The notes under the pieces: generated by a model
The model's input: the letters and a program-made list of their open reading frames with translations, nothing else
Databases searched by the model: none
Told to the model about the DNA's origin: nothing
In this document: positions 1 through 7,927 of the stretch, in pieces
Layout of the letters: the number at the start of each line of letters is the position of its first letter
How positions within the stretch are numbered: position 1 is the stretch's first letter
Assembly: GCA_964472545.1 (NCBI GenBank)
Contig: CAYYNP010000135.1
Location: 1 to 25,170, forward strand
From: CAYYNP01 sp964472545
GTDB lineage: Bacteria; Planctomycetota; Planctomycetia; Pirellulales; Thermoguttaceae
DNA length: 25,170 bases
Direction: 5' to 3'
Program-made: the position numbers and the translations under genes

Positions 1-123
1 ACTCCTCTTGCCTTATGGGTCGGTGCGAAGGAAAATTCCTCCGGCGGCAACTATTTTTGTGGACTCTACGTAGAACCATCACTTGTTGTACCAACAAACT
101 GAGAATTCGAGGAGAATCGTTCG

Positions 124-1653
124 ATGCGAAATGCAAGCACCACGAGCGTGCGTTGGCTGTTGGCTGTGAGCTTGATTGCGGCGATAGCCGTCGGCGGCTT
201 GATTTGGCAGGGGGCAGTCGGCCAGAACCAATCCAACGCCGACCAGGCCGCGGCAATCGCCCAGGCCAAGAACCTCTCCCGGGCGTTTCGCTCGGCTGCC
301 GAACGCGTGATGCCCACCGTGGTGAAGATCACCGCCAAGACGAAACCAAGACGCGTTGCGCCGTCCGAGTCCCCAGCCCCCGGCGAGAATCCCTTCCGCG
401 GCACGCCGTTTGAGGACTTCTTCGAGGACCACGGCTTCGATGCCCCACACGGCTTCCGAATGCCGGAAGGCATGCCGCGCCGACAGGGTGTCGGCTCGGG
501 CGTGGTGATCGACGCCAAGGGCATTATCTTGACCAACAATCACGTGGTGGCCGGCTCCGACGAGATCATCGTCGAAATCGACGGCCGGCAATATCGGGCC
601 ACCGACGTGAAGACCGACGAACGGACCGACCTGGCCGTGCTTCGGATCGAGGTCGATGAGCCGCTGGTGGCCGCCGAGTTGGGCGACTCCGACGTCCTGG
701 AGATCGGTGACTGGGTGATCGCCGTGGGCAACCCGTTCGAACTTGAAGGCACCGTCAGCGCGGGCATCATCAGCAGCAAAGGGCGTGCGCTGGGCCCCAA
801 CAAGCGGACCAACTACCTGCAAACCGATGCCGCCATCAACCCGGGCAATTCCGGTGGGCCGCTGGTCAACCTCGACGGGCAGGTGGTCGGCATCAACACG
901 GCGATCGCGTCGAGCAACGGCGCCTATCAGGGTGTCGGCTTCGCCATTCCCAGCAACCTGGCCAAATGGGTCACCGATCAACTGATCCAGCGCGGCAGCG
1001 TGCAACGGGCCTATCTCGGCGTGTCGATCGGCAAGATCGACGGCGAACTCGCCCGGCAGTTGGGCGTCGAGGCCAATCGCGGCGTGCTGGTTTCCGAGGT
1101 TTTTGCCGACACGCCGGCGGCCAAGGCCGGATTCGCCGCGGGCGACGTAATCCTCAATTTCGCCGGCCACCCGGTCAACAGCCCTCGCGAGCTGCAGGAG
1201 ATCGTCGAACGCTCTGCGGCCGGGTCGAAGCAGCAGGTCGACGTGATCCGCGACGGCAAGCGTCAGGCCTTGCAGGTCGTGGTTCGTCCCCTGCCGAAAG
1301 ACTTCGGTTTGGCCTCCGGAACGGTGAGACCGCGTCGCGGCCCCGACGAAGATTCGCCGGCCTTCAAGAGCGGTGACCTCGGGTTGGAAGTGGACGAGTT
1401 GAGCGAGGACGTCGCCAAGCGCCTTGGCTACACCGGCTTCTCCGGCGTGCTGGTCATCGCAGCCGACGAAGCAGGCATCGCCGCCGACGCCGGCATCCGC
1501 ACCGGCGACTTGATCCTGCGAGTCGGCAAGAAGCCGGTCAAATCGGTCGACGAGTTCAAGGCAGCCGTCGACGGCGAAGCGCTCGAAGACGGCATCCTGC
1601 TGCTGATCCGCAGCCGCGAGGGGAATCGGTTTGTGGTGTTGCAGGCGTTGTAA
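124..1653 (+). CDS. HtrA/DegQ-family periplasmic serine protease with two PDZ domains
   Basis: Envelope protein quality-control protease of the trypsin-like HtrA (Deg) family, 509 residues, the usual length. An N-terminal hydrophobic segment at about residues 11-30 acts as a signal peptide or anchor. The catalytic triad is visible as His140 in TNNHVV, Asp169 in ERTDLAVL and Ser243 in NPGNSGGPL. PDZ1 spans about 297-388 and PDZ2 about 419-507. A linker of about 25 residues, rich in Arg, Asp and Ser, separates the two. GAGGAG about 8 nt upstream supports the ATG at 124. The next gene is on the same strand but 226 bp away, across two heptanucleotide arrays, so the gene is probably monocistronic. 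The family assignment is secure; whether it is the DegP, DegQ or DegS type cannot be told from sequence alone. Confidence 0.96.
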   Translation: MRNASTTSVRWLLAVSLIAAIAVGGLIWQGAVGQNQSNADQAAAIAQAKNLSRAFRSAAERVMPTVVKITAKTKPRRVAPSESPAPGENPFRGTPFEDFFEDHGFDAPHGFRMPEGMPRRQGVGSGVVIDAKGIILTNNHVVAGSDEIIVEIDGRQYRATDVKTDERTDLAVLRIEVDEPLVAAELGDSDVLEIGDWVIAVGNPFELEGTVSAGIISSKGRALGPNKRTNYLQTDAAINPGNSGGPLVNLDGQVVGINTAIASSNGAYQGVGFAIPSNLAKWVTDQLIQRGSVQRAYLGVSIGKIDGELARQLGVEANRGVLVSEVFADTPAAKAGFAAGDVILNFAGHPVNSPRELQEIVERSAAGSKQQVDVIRDGKRQALQVVVRPLPKDFGLASGTVRPRRGPDEDSPAFKSGDLGLEVDELSEDVAKRLGYTGFSGVLVIAADEAGIAADAGIRTGDLILRVGKKPVKSVDEFKAAVDGEALEDGILLLIRSREGNRFVVLQAL

Positions 1654-1695
1654 GCAGTTGGCAGTAGGCGGTAGGCAGTAAGCGGTACGCAGTGG
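1654..1695. repeat. Degenerate heptanucleotide tandem array directly after the htrA-like stop codon
   Basis: Six consecutive 7-bp units follow the TAA stop with no gap: GCAGTTG, GCAGTAG, GCGGTAG, GCAGTAA, GCGGTAC, GCAGTGG. The consensus is GCRGTDR. The period is identical to that of the perfect array 45 bp further on, although the unit sequence differs. Confidence 0.8.
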
Positions 1696-1740
1696 GCCGG
1701 GAACGGGATGTCTTGCGGGCGGGTCTTTTGCCCACTGGTT

Positions 1741-1789
1741 CCCAACTCCCAACTCCCAACTCCCAACTCCCAACTCCCAACTCCCAACT
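1741..1789. repeat. Perfect heptanucleotide tandem array (CCCAACT x7)
   Basis: Seven exact copies of CCCAACT, followed by a partial CCCAG. It resembles the short tandemly repeated repetitive (STRR) heptanucleotides known from filamentous cyanobacteria. The complementary strand carries regularly spaced GGG runs and could form a G-quadruplex. It lies in the 226-bp gap between the HtrA-like and flavoprotein genes. Confidence 0.95.
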
Positions 1790-1879
1790 CCCAGCCACCA
1801 ACCACCCGGCTCTACCCACTCGACCGCCACCGTGGTATAACGCGTTCGTCTGACACGCACGCCACCACGGAGCCGCCCG

Positions 1880-2458
1880 ATGAAGGTCCTCGGCATTTCC
1901 GGCAGTCCCCGGCGCGGGGGCAATACCGATACGTTGATCAAGTGGGCCCTGGACGTCTTGGCCGGCGAGGGCATGGAGACCGATTTCCTCTCGCTGGCCG
2001 ACCATCCGGTAAAGCCGTGCAAGGCTTGCAGCGGATGTGCCAAGGCCGAGGGAATCCGCTGCGTTCAGGAAGACCCTGCGTTTGAGGGCATCATCGAGCG
2101 GTTCATCGCGGCCGACGGGATCCTGGTCGGCTCGCCGGTCTATTTCGGTTCGGCCACGCCGGAGACGATGGCACTGCTGGACCGCGTGGGCTACGTTTCT
2201 CGGTGCAACGACAACACGATGCTGCGTCGGAAGGTCGGCGCGGCGATCGTAGTCGCCCGGCGGGCGGGCCAGAACTTCACGTTTGCCCAGCTCAACTACT
2301 TCTTTCTGATCAGCGAGATGATCGTGCCCGGCTCGACCTACTGGAACATCGCCTTCGGCCGCGAGAAGGGTGAAGTTACAGGCGACACAGAAGGGATCGA
2401 GACCGTCAAGACGTTGGCCGCCAACATGGCGTGGTTGATGAAGAAGCTGGCCGCGTGA
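1880..2458 (+). CDS. Flavodoxin-fold NADPH-dependent FMN reductase / iron-sulfur flavoprotein
   Basis: A 192-residue cytoplasmic flavodoxin-like protein of the NADPH-dependent FMN reductase superfamily. The N-terminal phosphate-binding loop is GSPRRGGNTDTL at residues 8-19, and the second flavin-contacting motif is GSPVYFGSATPET near 84-96. A compact cysteine cluster, Cys47, Cys50, Cys53 and Cys61 (CX2CX2CX7C), matches the style of the [4Fe-4S] site in archaeal and bacterial iron-sulfur flavoproteins (Isf), which move electrons from ferredoxin or NAD(P)H to small acceptors. The ATG at 1880 follows GGAG at 1869-1872. A TATAAC hexamer at 1836-1841 could be a -10 element, but no matching -35 is convincing. 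The actual electron acceptor is unknown. Confidence 0.88.
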   Translation: MKVLGISGSPRRGGNTDTLIKWALDVLAGEGMETDFLSLADHPVKPCKACSGCAKAEGIRCVQEDPAFEGIIERFIAADGILVGSPVYFGSATPETMALLDRVGYVSRCNDNTMLRRKVGAAIVVARRAGQNFTFAQLNYFFLISEMIVPGSTYWNIAFGREKGEVTGDTEGIETVKTLAANMAWLMKKLAA

Positions 2459-2514
2459 CGCGGGTGCGGTCGATTGACGTAGGTACGCGCCGGATTTGTC
2501 TACTCTCGCATCCT

Positions 2515-2606
2515 GGTTCCCAAACTCCGGTTTGGGAACCGAACGAATCCAGCGAGTGACACGCAGACGTGGGTTCCCAAGCTGGACCTAGCTGGAGCTT
2601 GGGAAC
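2515..2606. repeat. Two adjacent palindromes of one GTTCCCAA family
   Basis: The first hairpin has 11-bp perfect arms at 2515-2525 (GGTTCCCAAAC) and 2530-2540 with a 4-nt loop. The second has 11-bp perfect arms at 2573-2583 (GTTCCCAAGCT) and 2596-2606 with a 12-nt spacer. Both share the GTTCCCAA core. No T-run follows, so a terminator role is not supported. The second palindrome overlaps a GTG at 2569 that would otherwise look like the start of the next gene. Confidence 0.85.
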
Positions 2607-2652
2607 GCAGGAGTTGGTCGTCCACCAAGGATCTCAAGAGAGAGGCAGCGCC

Positions 2653-3141
2653 GTGCAGCCGCTCTTCGCTCACCCCTCCACAGGCGAACTACTCGCGATC
2701 CTGCTCCTCTACGTGTTCTTCTACGTCGTCGGCCCCGTCGTAGCCGCTACGATAACGCTGGCCATAGCGACGGCAGTTCTCCTCGTGGGATCGCTCCTCG
2801 GTGGTGGGATACTGACCGCATTGGTGAAGAAGAAGCGGCATCCGTTTTGGCTCCTGCCGTTGTTGAACGTCGGCCTCTACTTCCTTTGCTATCCGCTGAT
2901 CACCGTGGTTGCCGGCGTCTACCTCGGCGCGCGATTCGATCTTGACGTGTCGCACCCTCTGAAGCCGGCGGGCCTCTACATGACGCTTCTGAGCGTGCCG
3001 TTGATCCAGCAAGTTGACCAAACGACACCGCAGGGCCACGCTGGGGCTGGGAACGGCGGTGCTGGCAACGGCGCTGGTCCCGATTGTCGGCGCCGTGTTG
3101 TTGACTACCGCCGTTACCGGCTCCGTATCGCTCTACCATGA
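2653..3141 (+). CDS. Small multi-pass membrane protein of unknown function, apparently frameshifted near its 3' end
   Basis: Not recognised. Hydrophobic segments begin with LLAILLLYVFFYVVGPVVA and continue to about residue 60. A basic loop (KKKRH) follows, then PFWLLPLLNVGLYFLCYPLITVVAGVYLG. I chose GTG 2653, preceded by AGAGAGAGG, over the in-frame GTG at 2569, because the latter lies inside a palindromic repeat and would add non-hydrophobic, repeat-encoded residues. The last 35-40 residues of this frame are low-complexity Gly/Ala/Arg. The frame whose codons start one base later is open from 3005 to a TGA at 3185-3187 and encodes a clean hydrophobic helix (LGTAVLATALVPIVGAVLL). The original protein therefore probably ended at 3187. 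This could be a broken gene, a sequencing error or recoding. Confidence 0.6.
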   Translation: MQPLFAHPSTGELLAILLLYVFFYVVGPVVAATITLAIATAVLLVGSLLGGGILTALVKKKRHPFWLLPLLNVGLYFLCYPLITVVAGVYLGARFDLDVSHPLKPAGLYMTLLSVPLIQQVDQTTPQGHAGAGNGGAGNGAGPDCRRRVVDYRRYRLRIALP

Positions 3142-3243
3142 ATTGCACGTATTCCCCAAATCAGCTACACTACCATCGGAAACATGAAGGGGGCTCGTGC
3201 CGATTCCACGCGCGTAATCCGTCTTCCCTCCCGGAGAAACGAC

Positions 3244-6228
3244 ATGATGTCTGGTCGCCTCGTCCCACTTCTGGTCGTCTCGGCTGTGCTGCTCGTTCCG
3301 CCGGTCACGTTCGCTGCGTTGCCGGAGAACCTGGCCCCCAAGGCCTTGACCTCGGCCACCTCGGAGCACAACGCCCATTATCAGGCCAAGTTCGCCGTCG
3401 ACGGCAAGATCCCGCCCGCCGGCAGCACGTCGGCCGATCTGGACGCCGCCTGGTGCGTGTTGAAGGAGAAGTCGGGCGACAATGCCGATTTCAAGTTCGA
3501 GTGGGGACAGCCGGTCGAAGTGGCCGAGATCATCTACTTCGGCCGCACGTCGTGGTTCATGAACGAGGTCTGGAAGGATTATGAGGTCTATCTCGACGAC
3601 GCCGACCAGCCGGCCGCCAAGGGCACGTTCAAGATGATCCACGGGCCACAGCGCATCACGTTGAAGAAGGCCCCAGGGAAGAATGTCACAGTGCGGCGCG
3701 TCACGATCAAGTTCCTCAACTCCTACGGCGGCTACAATCCCGGCGCCGCCGAGATCATGATCTTCGGCGAAAGCCCCGATGCCAAGCAACTCGCCAAGCT
3801 GTTCAAGAAGAGCGGCTATGCGGCGATGCCCGCAACCGACGTGGTCGATTGCGGCAGCCTGCGAGAGTTGATCACCGACATGCGAGGGCAGCACGGCGAT
3901 CGCTACGCACCGGCCGATGAGCATCTGGCCCGGCTGGATAAGCTGGAGAAGATCGAAGACCGGACCGAGGAGGTGAACGCACAGCTTGCCGAACTACAGC
4001 ACGACGTGCTGCTGTTCGACGTGAAGAAGTTGCTGGTCATCAAACGGCACGAAATCAACGCCACGCACGTCTACACGTACCACTATGAAGGCCAGCGCGA
4101 CGGCGGAGGGCTGTACATCGCCTCGCCCGACGACCTCGAGGCCGAGCCGGTCGAATTGGTGGCTTCGCCGGCCGGGCAAATCCTCGATTTCGACCCCTCG
4201 TACAACGGCCAAACCGTGCTGTTTAGCTGGCGCCGCGGCATGGGGCAGGGCTATCACCTCTGGACGGTCAACATCGACGGGAGCAACCTGCGGCAATTGA
4301 CCGACGGCCAGTGGCACGACTACAACGCCTGTTGGCTGCCCGACGGCGGCATCGCGTTTCTCAGCACCCGCCAGCCGCAGTTCGCCTATTGCTGGCACGC
4401 CCCGGTGGGCATCGTCTATCGGATGAACGCCGACGGCACGGGCGTGCAGAAGCTCTCGTCGAACTACCTGAACGATTTCACGCCCTGCGTTCTCGACGAC
4501 GGGCGGATCATCTACTCGCGCTGGGAGTACGTCGACCGCCCGGCCATCCCGATCCAAAGCCTGTGGACGATCAACCCCGACGGCACCGGGCTCTCGGGGT
4601 TCTTCGGCAATCGGGTGCTTTCGCCGGGCACGTTTATGGAGGCCCGTTCGGTGCCCGGCACCGGCAAGATCATCTGCACGATGACCGGCCACAACGGCCC
4701 CACCCGCGGGGCGATTGGCCTGATCGACCGCACCAAGGGCGTCAATTCCCAAGAGGCAATCGTCAACCTCACGCCCGATACGCCGGTGCCCAACGTCGAC
4801 CAGGGCAACGGCAACACGGGCGGCAGCAAGCCGTATAGCGGCCCGCTGCCGTTGGATACCACGCGATTCCTGGTCTCCGCTCGCGGGCCGGTGCTGATTC
4901 GCACCATCGACGGCCACTGTCAAGCGGTCGCCTTGCCGGCACCCGCCGACGGCATGCAGTGGCTTGGTCCTCGCCCGGTGGCCCCACGGGTGCGTCCTCC
5001 GGTGATCGCGCCGCGAATGGCTGCGTCGCCGGACGAGGGAGAATACGCCACGATTTTCCTGCAAGACGTTTACAATGGGCTGGAGCCGCACATACAGCGG
5101 GGCGAGGTGGTCACCATCCGCGTCGTCCGCGAGTTGCACAAGCCGCTGCGGATCGACCCCAGCAAGCGGGCGTTCGGGTTCCAGTTCCCGGTCATCTCTT
5201 GCGGAGCGACCTACGCCGGCAAGCAGGTGTTGGGCGACGTGCCGGTCGACGGCGACGGTTCGGCCTGCTTCCGTGTGCCGGCCAATCTGCCGATCTACTT
5301 CATGACCATCGACGCCCAAGGCCGGGCCGTGCAGCGGATGCGGAGTTTTACGCACCTGATGCCCGGCGAAGTGCAGGGCTGCATCGGCTGTCACGAACAC
5401 CGCAGCCACGCCTCCCGGCCGCAACTCGGCGTGGCCTACAACCGCCCGCCGATGGAACTCACGCCGCCGGAATGGGGCACCGAAGGTTTTGATTACTCGC
5501 GGATCGTGCAGCCGGTGTTGAACAAGTACTGCATCGAGTGCCACAATTCGACCGCCCCCCCGAAGCGAATCGATCTGACCGGCGGCAAGACCGATTACTT
5601 CAACGTCTCCTACGACGTGCTCGCCCGGGAAAACCAGGGCCGCACGGGCACGCAGTACGTCAACTGGATCCCCACCTACAACGGCCAGGAGTGGAACATT
5701 CTGGAGGTCGAGCCCAAGACCTGGGGCTCGCCACAGAGCAAGCTGGCCGAGGTGGTGCTCTCGAACCATCCGGATGAAGACGGCAAGCCGCGGCTGAAGA
5801 TGGACGACGTCGACCGCCGCCGGATCCTGGCCTGGATCGACCTGAACGTGCCCTACTACGGCACCAGCGAGACGGCCTACCCCGATCTGGTCGGCTGCCG
5901 GCGGATCCTGCCGGCCGATTTCGAGCGGGTGATGGCCGACGTGGCCGGCCGGCGTTGCGCCGAATGTCACGCCGGCGGCAAGTTCCCCCGCCGCGAGTGG
6001 TTGCGAATCACCGAGCCGGCCGACAACCCGTTCCTCGTCGCCCCGCTAGCCAAGACCGCCGGCGGCAGCGAGAAGTGCGGCAAGGCAATCTTCGCCGACC
6101 GCAACGACCCCGACTACCAAGCCATCCTGGCCACGTTCAAGCCGGTTGAGGAGATGCTCGAGCAGACGCCGAGGATGGATATGCCGGGAGGGGAGCCGAA
6201 TTGTGAGGTGAGTCGGAATTGTCAGTGA
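3244..6228 (+). CDS. Secreted multidomain protein: discoidin-like domain, TolB/PD40 propeller and three c-type haem motifs (HzsA-like)
   Basis: A 994-residue exported protein. A signal peptide covers residues 1-25. A discoidin/F5-8C-like beta-sandwich follows at about 28-175 (NLAPKALTS to AEIMIFGE). A TolB-like propeller is marked by LWTVNIDGSNLRQLTDG, YRMNADGTGVQKLS and LWTINPDGTG. The C-terminal third has three CXXCH haem sites: CIGCH at 713-717, CIECH at 763-767 and CAECH at 905-909. This layout resembles hydrazine synthase subunit A (HzsA) of anammox bacteria, and non-anammox planctomycetes carry many such relatives of unknown function. The start at 3244 is preferred to ATG 3184 because GGAG precedes it and it begins directly with a signal peptide. 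No hydrazine synthase beta/gamma partner is visible, so a role in anammox is not implied. The electron-transfer partner is unknown. Confidence 0.88.
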   Translation: MMSGRLVPLLVVSAVLLVPPVTFAALPENLAPKALTSATSEHNAHYQAKFAVDGKIPPAGSTSADLDAAWCVLKEKSGDNADFKFEWGQPVEVAEIIYFGRTSWFMNEVWKDYEVYLDDADQPAAKGTFKMIHGPQRITLKKAPGKNVTVRRVTIKFLNSYGGYNPGAAEIMIFGESPDAKQLAKLFKKSGYAAMPATDVVDCGSLRELITDMRGQHGDRYAPADEHLARLDKLEKIEDRTEEVNAQLAELQHDVLLFDVKKLLVIKRHEINATHVYTYHYEGQRDGGGLYIASPDDLEAEPVELVASPAGQILDFDPSYNGQTVLFSWRRGMGQGYHLWTVNIDGSNLRQLTDGQWHDYNACWLPDGGIAFLSTRQPQFAYCWHAPVGIVYRMNADGTGVQKLSSNYLNDFTPCVLDDGRIIYSRWEYVDRPAIPIQSLWTINPDGTGLSGFFGNRVLSPGTFMEARSVPGTGKIICTMTGHNGPTRGAIGLIDRTKGVNSQEAIVNLTPDTPVPNVDQGNGNTGGSKPYSGPLPLDTTRFLVSARGPVLIRTIDGHCQAVALPAPADGMQWLGPRPVAPRVRPPVIAPRMAASPDEGEYATIFLQDVYNGLEPHIQRGEVVTIRVVRELHKPLRIDPSKRAFGFQFPVISCGATYAGKQVLGDVPVDGDGSACFRVPANLPIYFMTIDAQGRAVQRMRSFTHLMPGEVQGCIGCHEHRSHASRPQLGVAYNRPPMELTPPEWGTEGFDYSRIVQPVLNKYCIECHNSTAPPKRIDLTGGKTDYFNVSYDVLARENQGRTGTQYVNWIPTYNGQEWNILEVEPKTWGSPQSKLAEVVLSNHPDEDGKPRLKMDDVDRRRILAWIDLNVPYYGTSETAYPDLVGCRRILPADFERVMADVAGRRCAECHAGGKFPRREWLRITEPADNPFLVAPLAKTAGGSEKCGKAIFADRNDPDYQAILATFKPVEEMLEQTPRMDMPGGEPNCEVSRNCQ

Positions 6229-6300
6229 TGTTCTTCGCTGTAGATAGGTAACGGTGAGGCGCAGAACCTCAGAACCAGAAGCTCGCAAGGGGAATGCTCG

Positions 6301-7065
6301 ATGGGTAGAAGGTCTCAATGGCGGCGGCGACGCGAGTGGTCCTGGACGCTGTTCGTGCTGGCATGTGGTGTGGGTGTGATCATCGGCGTGATTTGGTTGA
6401 CTGATTCCCTACACAAGCGTCAGGTTGAGGCCTTCTTGGCTGCCACGGCCTTCCTGGCAAGCGCTACCGCAATATTTGGTCAGCGCATCATCAATTGGAT
6501 TTGGCGCCCCAAATTGACGGTGAAGTATGTCCACAGCAGCAGGTACTGCGAAAAAGCCGTAGCCAGGCATCAGGACCAAAGCGAGGTAGATGACTACTAC
6601 TTCTCGTTGCGGGTGTCGAACGTCGGATCGAAGCCAGCGGTGGATGTTGAGGTGTTTGTGTATGATATTCGTGGGACAACGCATGATGGACAGAAGGTAG
6701 CTCGACGATACGCTTTGGACCTGAATTGGGCCTATCTGGGAAAGCCATCTCTACCAACTCTCCCACCGGAGGTCAGCAGATTCTGCAACATCGGACACAT
6801 TCTGGACCCCGATCATCGCTCGAAGTTCGACAACGAGGAGTTGCCGGCACAATCCGACGGCAAGACTCTTCTCTCGCTCGCCTTGCAGGCAGAGCCACAC
6901 AGTAGGATTCACCTCCTGGAGCCGGGGCGCTACAAGTGGGGGATCTGTGTTGTGGCAGCTAATCACCGACCGGTGAAGAGGTCGCTGAAGATCCACCTGA
7001 AGGGGGATTGGTACAAGGAGCGCAAGTCGATGCTCAAGGACGGAATCCGCATTAAGCTGCATTGA
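6301..7065 (+). CDS. Hypothetical protein with two N-terminal membrane helices and a soluble C-terminal domain
   Basis: Not recognised; 254 residues. An Arg-rich start (GRRSQWRRRREW) precedes two membrane helices at about 15-35 and 42-62, separated by a short loop. This predicts that the remaining 190 residues lie on the cytoplasmic side. The soluble part begins with a beta-rich stretch (YFSLRVSNVGSKPAVDVEVFVYD) of the type seen in immunoglobulin-like folds. AAGGGG about 10 nt upstream supports ATG 6301. Base composition is visibly less GC-rich and codon choice less biased than in neighbouring genes, as in the following phage-type gene, so both may be recent arrivals. The C-terminal domain has no enzymatic motif that I can see. 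Confidence 0.75.
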   Translation: MGRRSQWRRRREWSWTLFVLACGVGVIIGVIWLTDSLHKRQVEAFLAATAFLASATAIFGQRIINWIWRPKLTVKYVHSSRYCEKAVARHQDQSEVDDYYFSLRVSNVGSKPAVDVEVFVYDIRGTTHDGQKVARRYALDLNWAYLGKPSLPTLPPEVSRFCNIGHILDPDHRSKFDNEELPAQSDGKTLLSLALQAEPHSRIHLLEPGRYKWGICVVAANHRPVKRSLKIHLKGDWYKERKSMLKDGIRIKLH

Positions 7066-7146
7066 CCGACAAGCGGACTGTGCATGGTGACCAGCGACGA
7101 CACGTTACCTGCATGTTATGCATCTCTTGCCGATGAATTTGACGCC

Positions 7147-7872
7147 ATGGCCACCACCAAGATCGAATGGACCGAATCGACTTGGAACCCCGTCACCGGC
7201 TGCACGAAGATCAGCGCGGGTTGTGCCAACTGCTATGCTCAACGCATGGCCAGACGGCTGCGTGCCATGGGGCAGGCGAACTACCGCAACGGCTTCCGTG
7301 TCACCTGCCACGACCACGTCGTCGAGCAGCCGCTGCGCTGGCGAACGCCACGATCCGTCTTCGTCAACTCGATGAGCGATCTCTTCCACGAGGAAGTCCC
7401 CGAGGATTTCATCGCCTCGGTGTTCGACGTCATGAGGCGAGCGAAGCGGCATCGCTTCCAAGTGCTCACGAAGCGAGAAGACCGTCTCGTCGAGTTGGCC
7501 CCGCGGCTAGAGTGGTCTGAAAACGTCTGGATGGGGGTTACGGTGGAAGATCGCGCCGCGAAGTCTCGAATCGACTCATTGCGATTGGTCCCGGCGGCAG
7601 TTCGGTTCCTTTCCGTCGAGCCGTTGTTGGAATCATTGGGGTGTCTGAATCTCGAAGGGATTCACTGGCTCATTGTTGGCGGCGAGTCCGGACCAGGGGC
7701 GAGGCCAATGCAAGAGAACTGGGTGCGGGAAATCAAGACGCAGTGTGATGCTGGGGAGATCCCTTTCTTCTTCAAGCAGTGGGGCGGTACCAACAAGAAA
7801 AGGTCCGGCCGTCTGCTGGACGGACGCACGTGGAACGATATGCCGGCGGCCGTGCCGCCGTCATTGGTTTGA
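7147..7872 (+). CDS. Phage Gp37/Gp68-type protein (DUF5131)
   Basis: 241 residues with the hallmarks of the Gp37_Gp68/DUF5131 family: KIEWTESTWNPVTGCTKIS at the N terminus, FVNSMSDLFHE, RFQVLTKR, WMGVTVE, RFLSVEPLLE, IVGGESGPGARPM and FFFKQWGG. Three conserved cysteines (Cys19, Cys26, Cys29; CX6CX2C) suggest an Fe-S cluster or metal site, and the family has been likened to radical-SAM-type proteins; the reaction is unknown. The start at ATG 7147 is preferred over ATG 7084 because family members begin with the KIEWT motif within a few residues. Members occur in phages and genomic islands, often near a three-Cys-motif partner protein (TcmP). No such partner is present here. Confidence 0.87.
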   Translation: MATTKIEWTESTWNPVTGCTKISAGCANCYAQRMARRLRAMGQANYRNGFRVTCHDHVVEQPLRWRTPRSVFVNSMSDLFHEEVPEDFIASVFDVMRRAKRHRFQVLTKREDRLVELAPRLEWSENVWMGVTVEDRAAKSRIDSLRLVPAAVRFLSVEPLLESLGCLNLEGIHWLIVGGESGPGARPMQENWVREIKTQCDAGEIPFFFKQWGGTNKKRSGRLLDGRTWNDMPAAVPPSLV

Positions 7873-7927
7873 TGCAGGATTGCCCCGATTCTCCTCGGTT
7901 GATCCAGCATACCGGAGGAAACGCATC

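Noticed and set aside
1..123. Small stem TTGTTG-TAC-CAACAA and AT-rich patch before the protease gene as an operator or stress promoter
   Set aside because: The stem is only 6 bp and no convincing -35/-10 pair or ECF-type motif accompanies it; the upstream part is cut by the window edge.
1741..1789. CRISPR array
   Set aside because: The units are contiguous 7-mers without spacers, and no cas genes are present.
2569..2652. GTG 2569 as start of the small membrane protein
   Set aside because: It falls within a palindromic repeat, and the 28 residues it would add are repeat-encoded and hydrophilic; GTG 2653 has a better ribosome binding site.
7673..7927. Extension of the Nudix frame to an upstream ATG
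   Set aside because: It overlaps the DUF5131 coding sequence in another frame, and GGAGG at 7913-7917 fixes GTG 7928.
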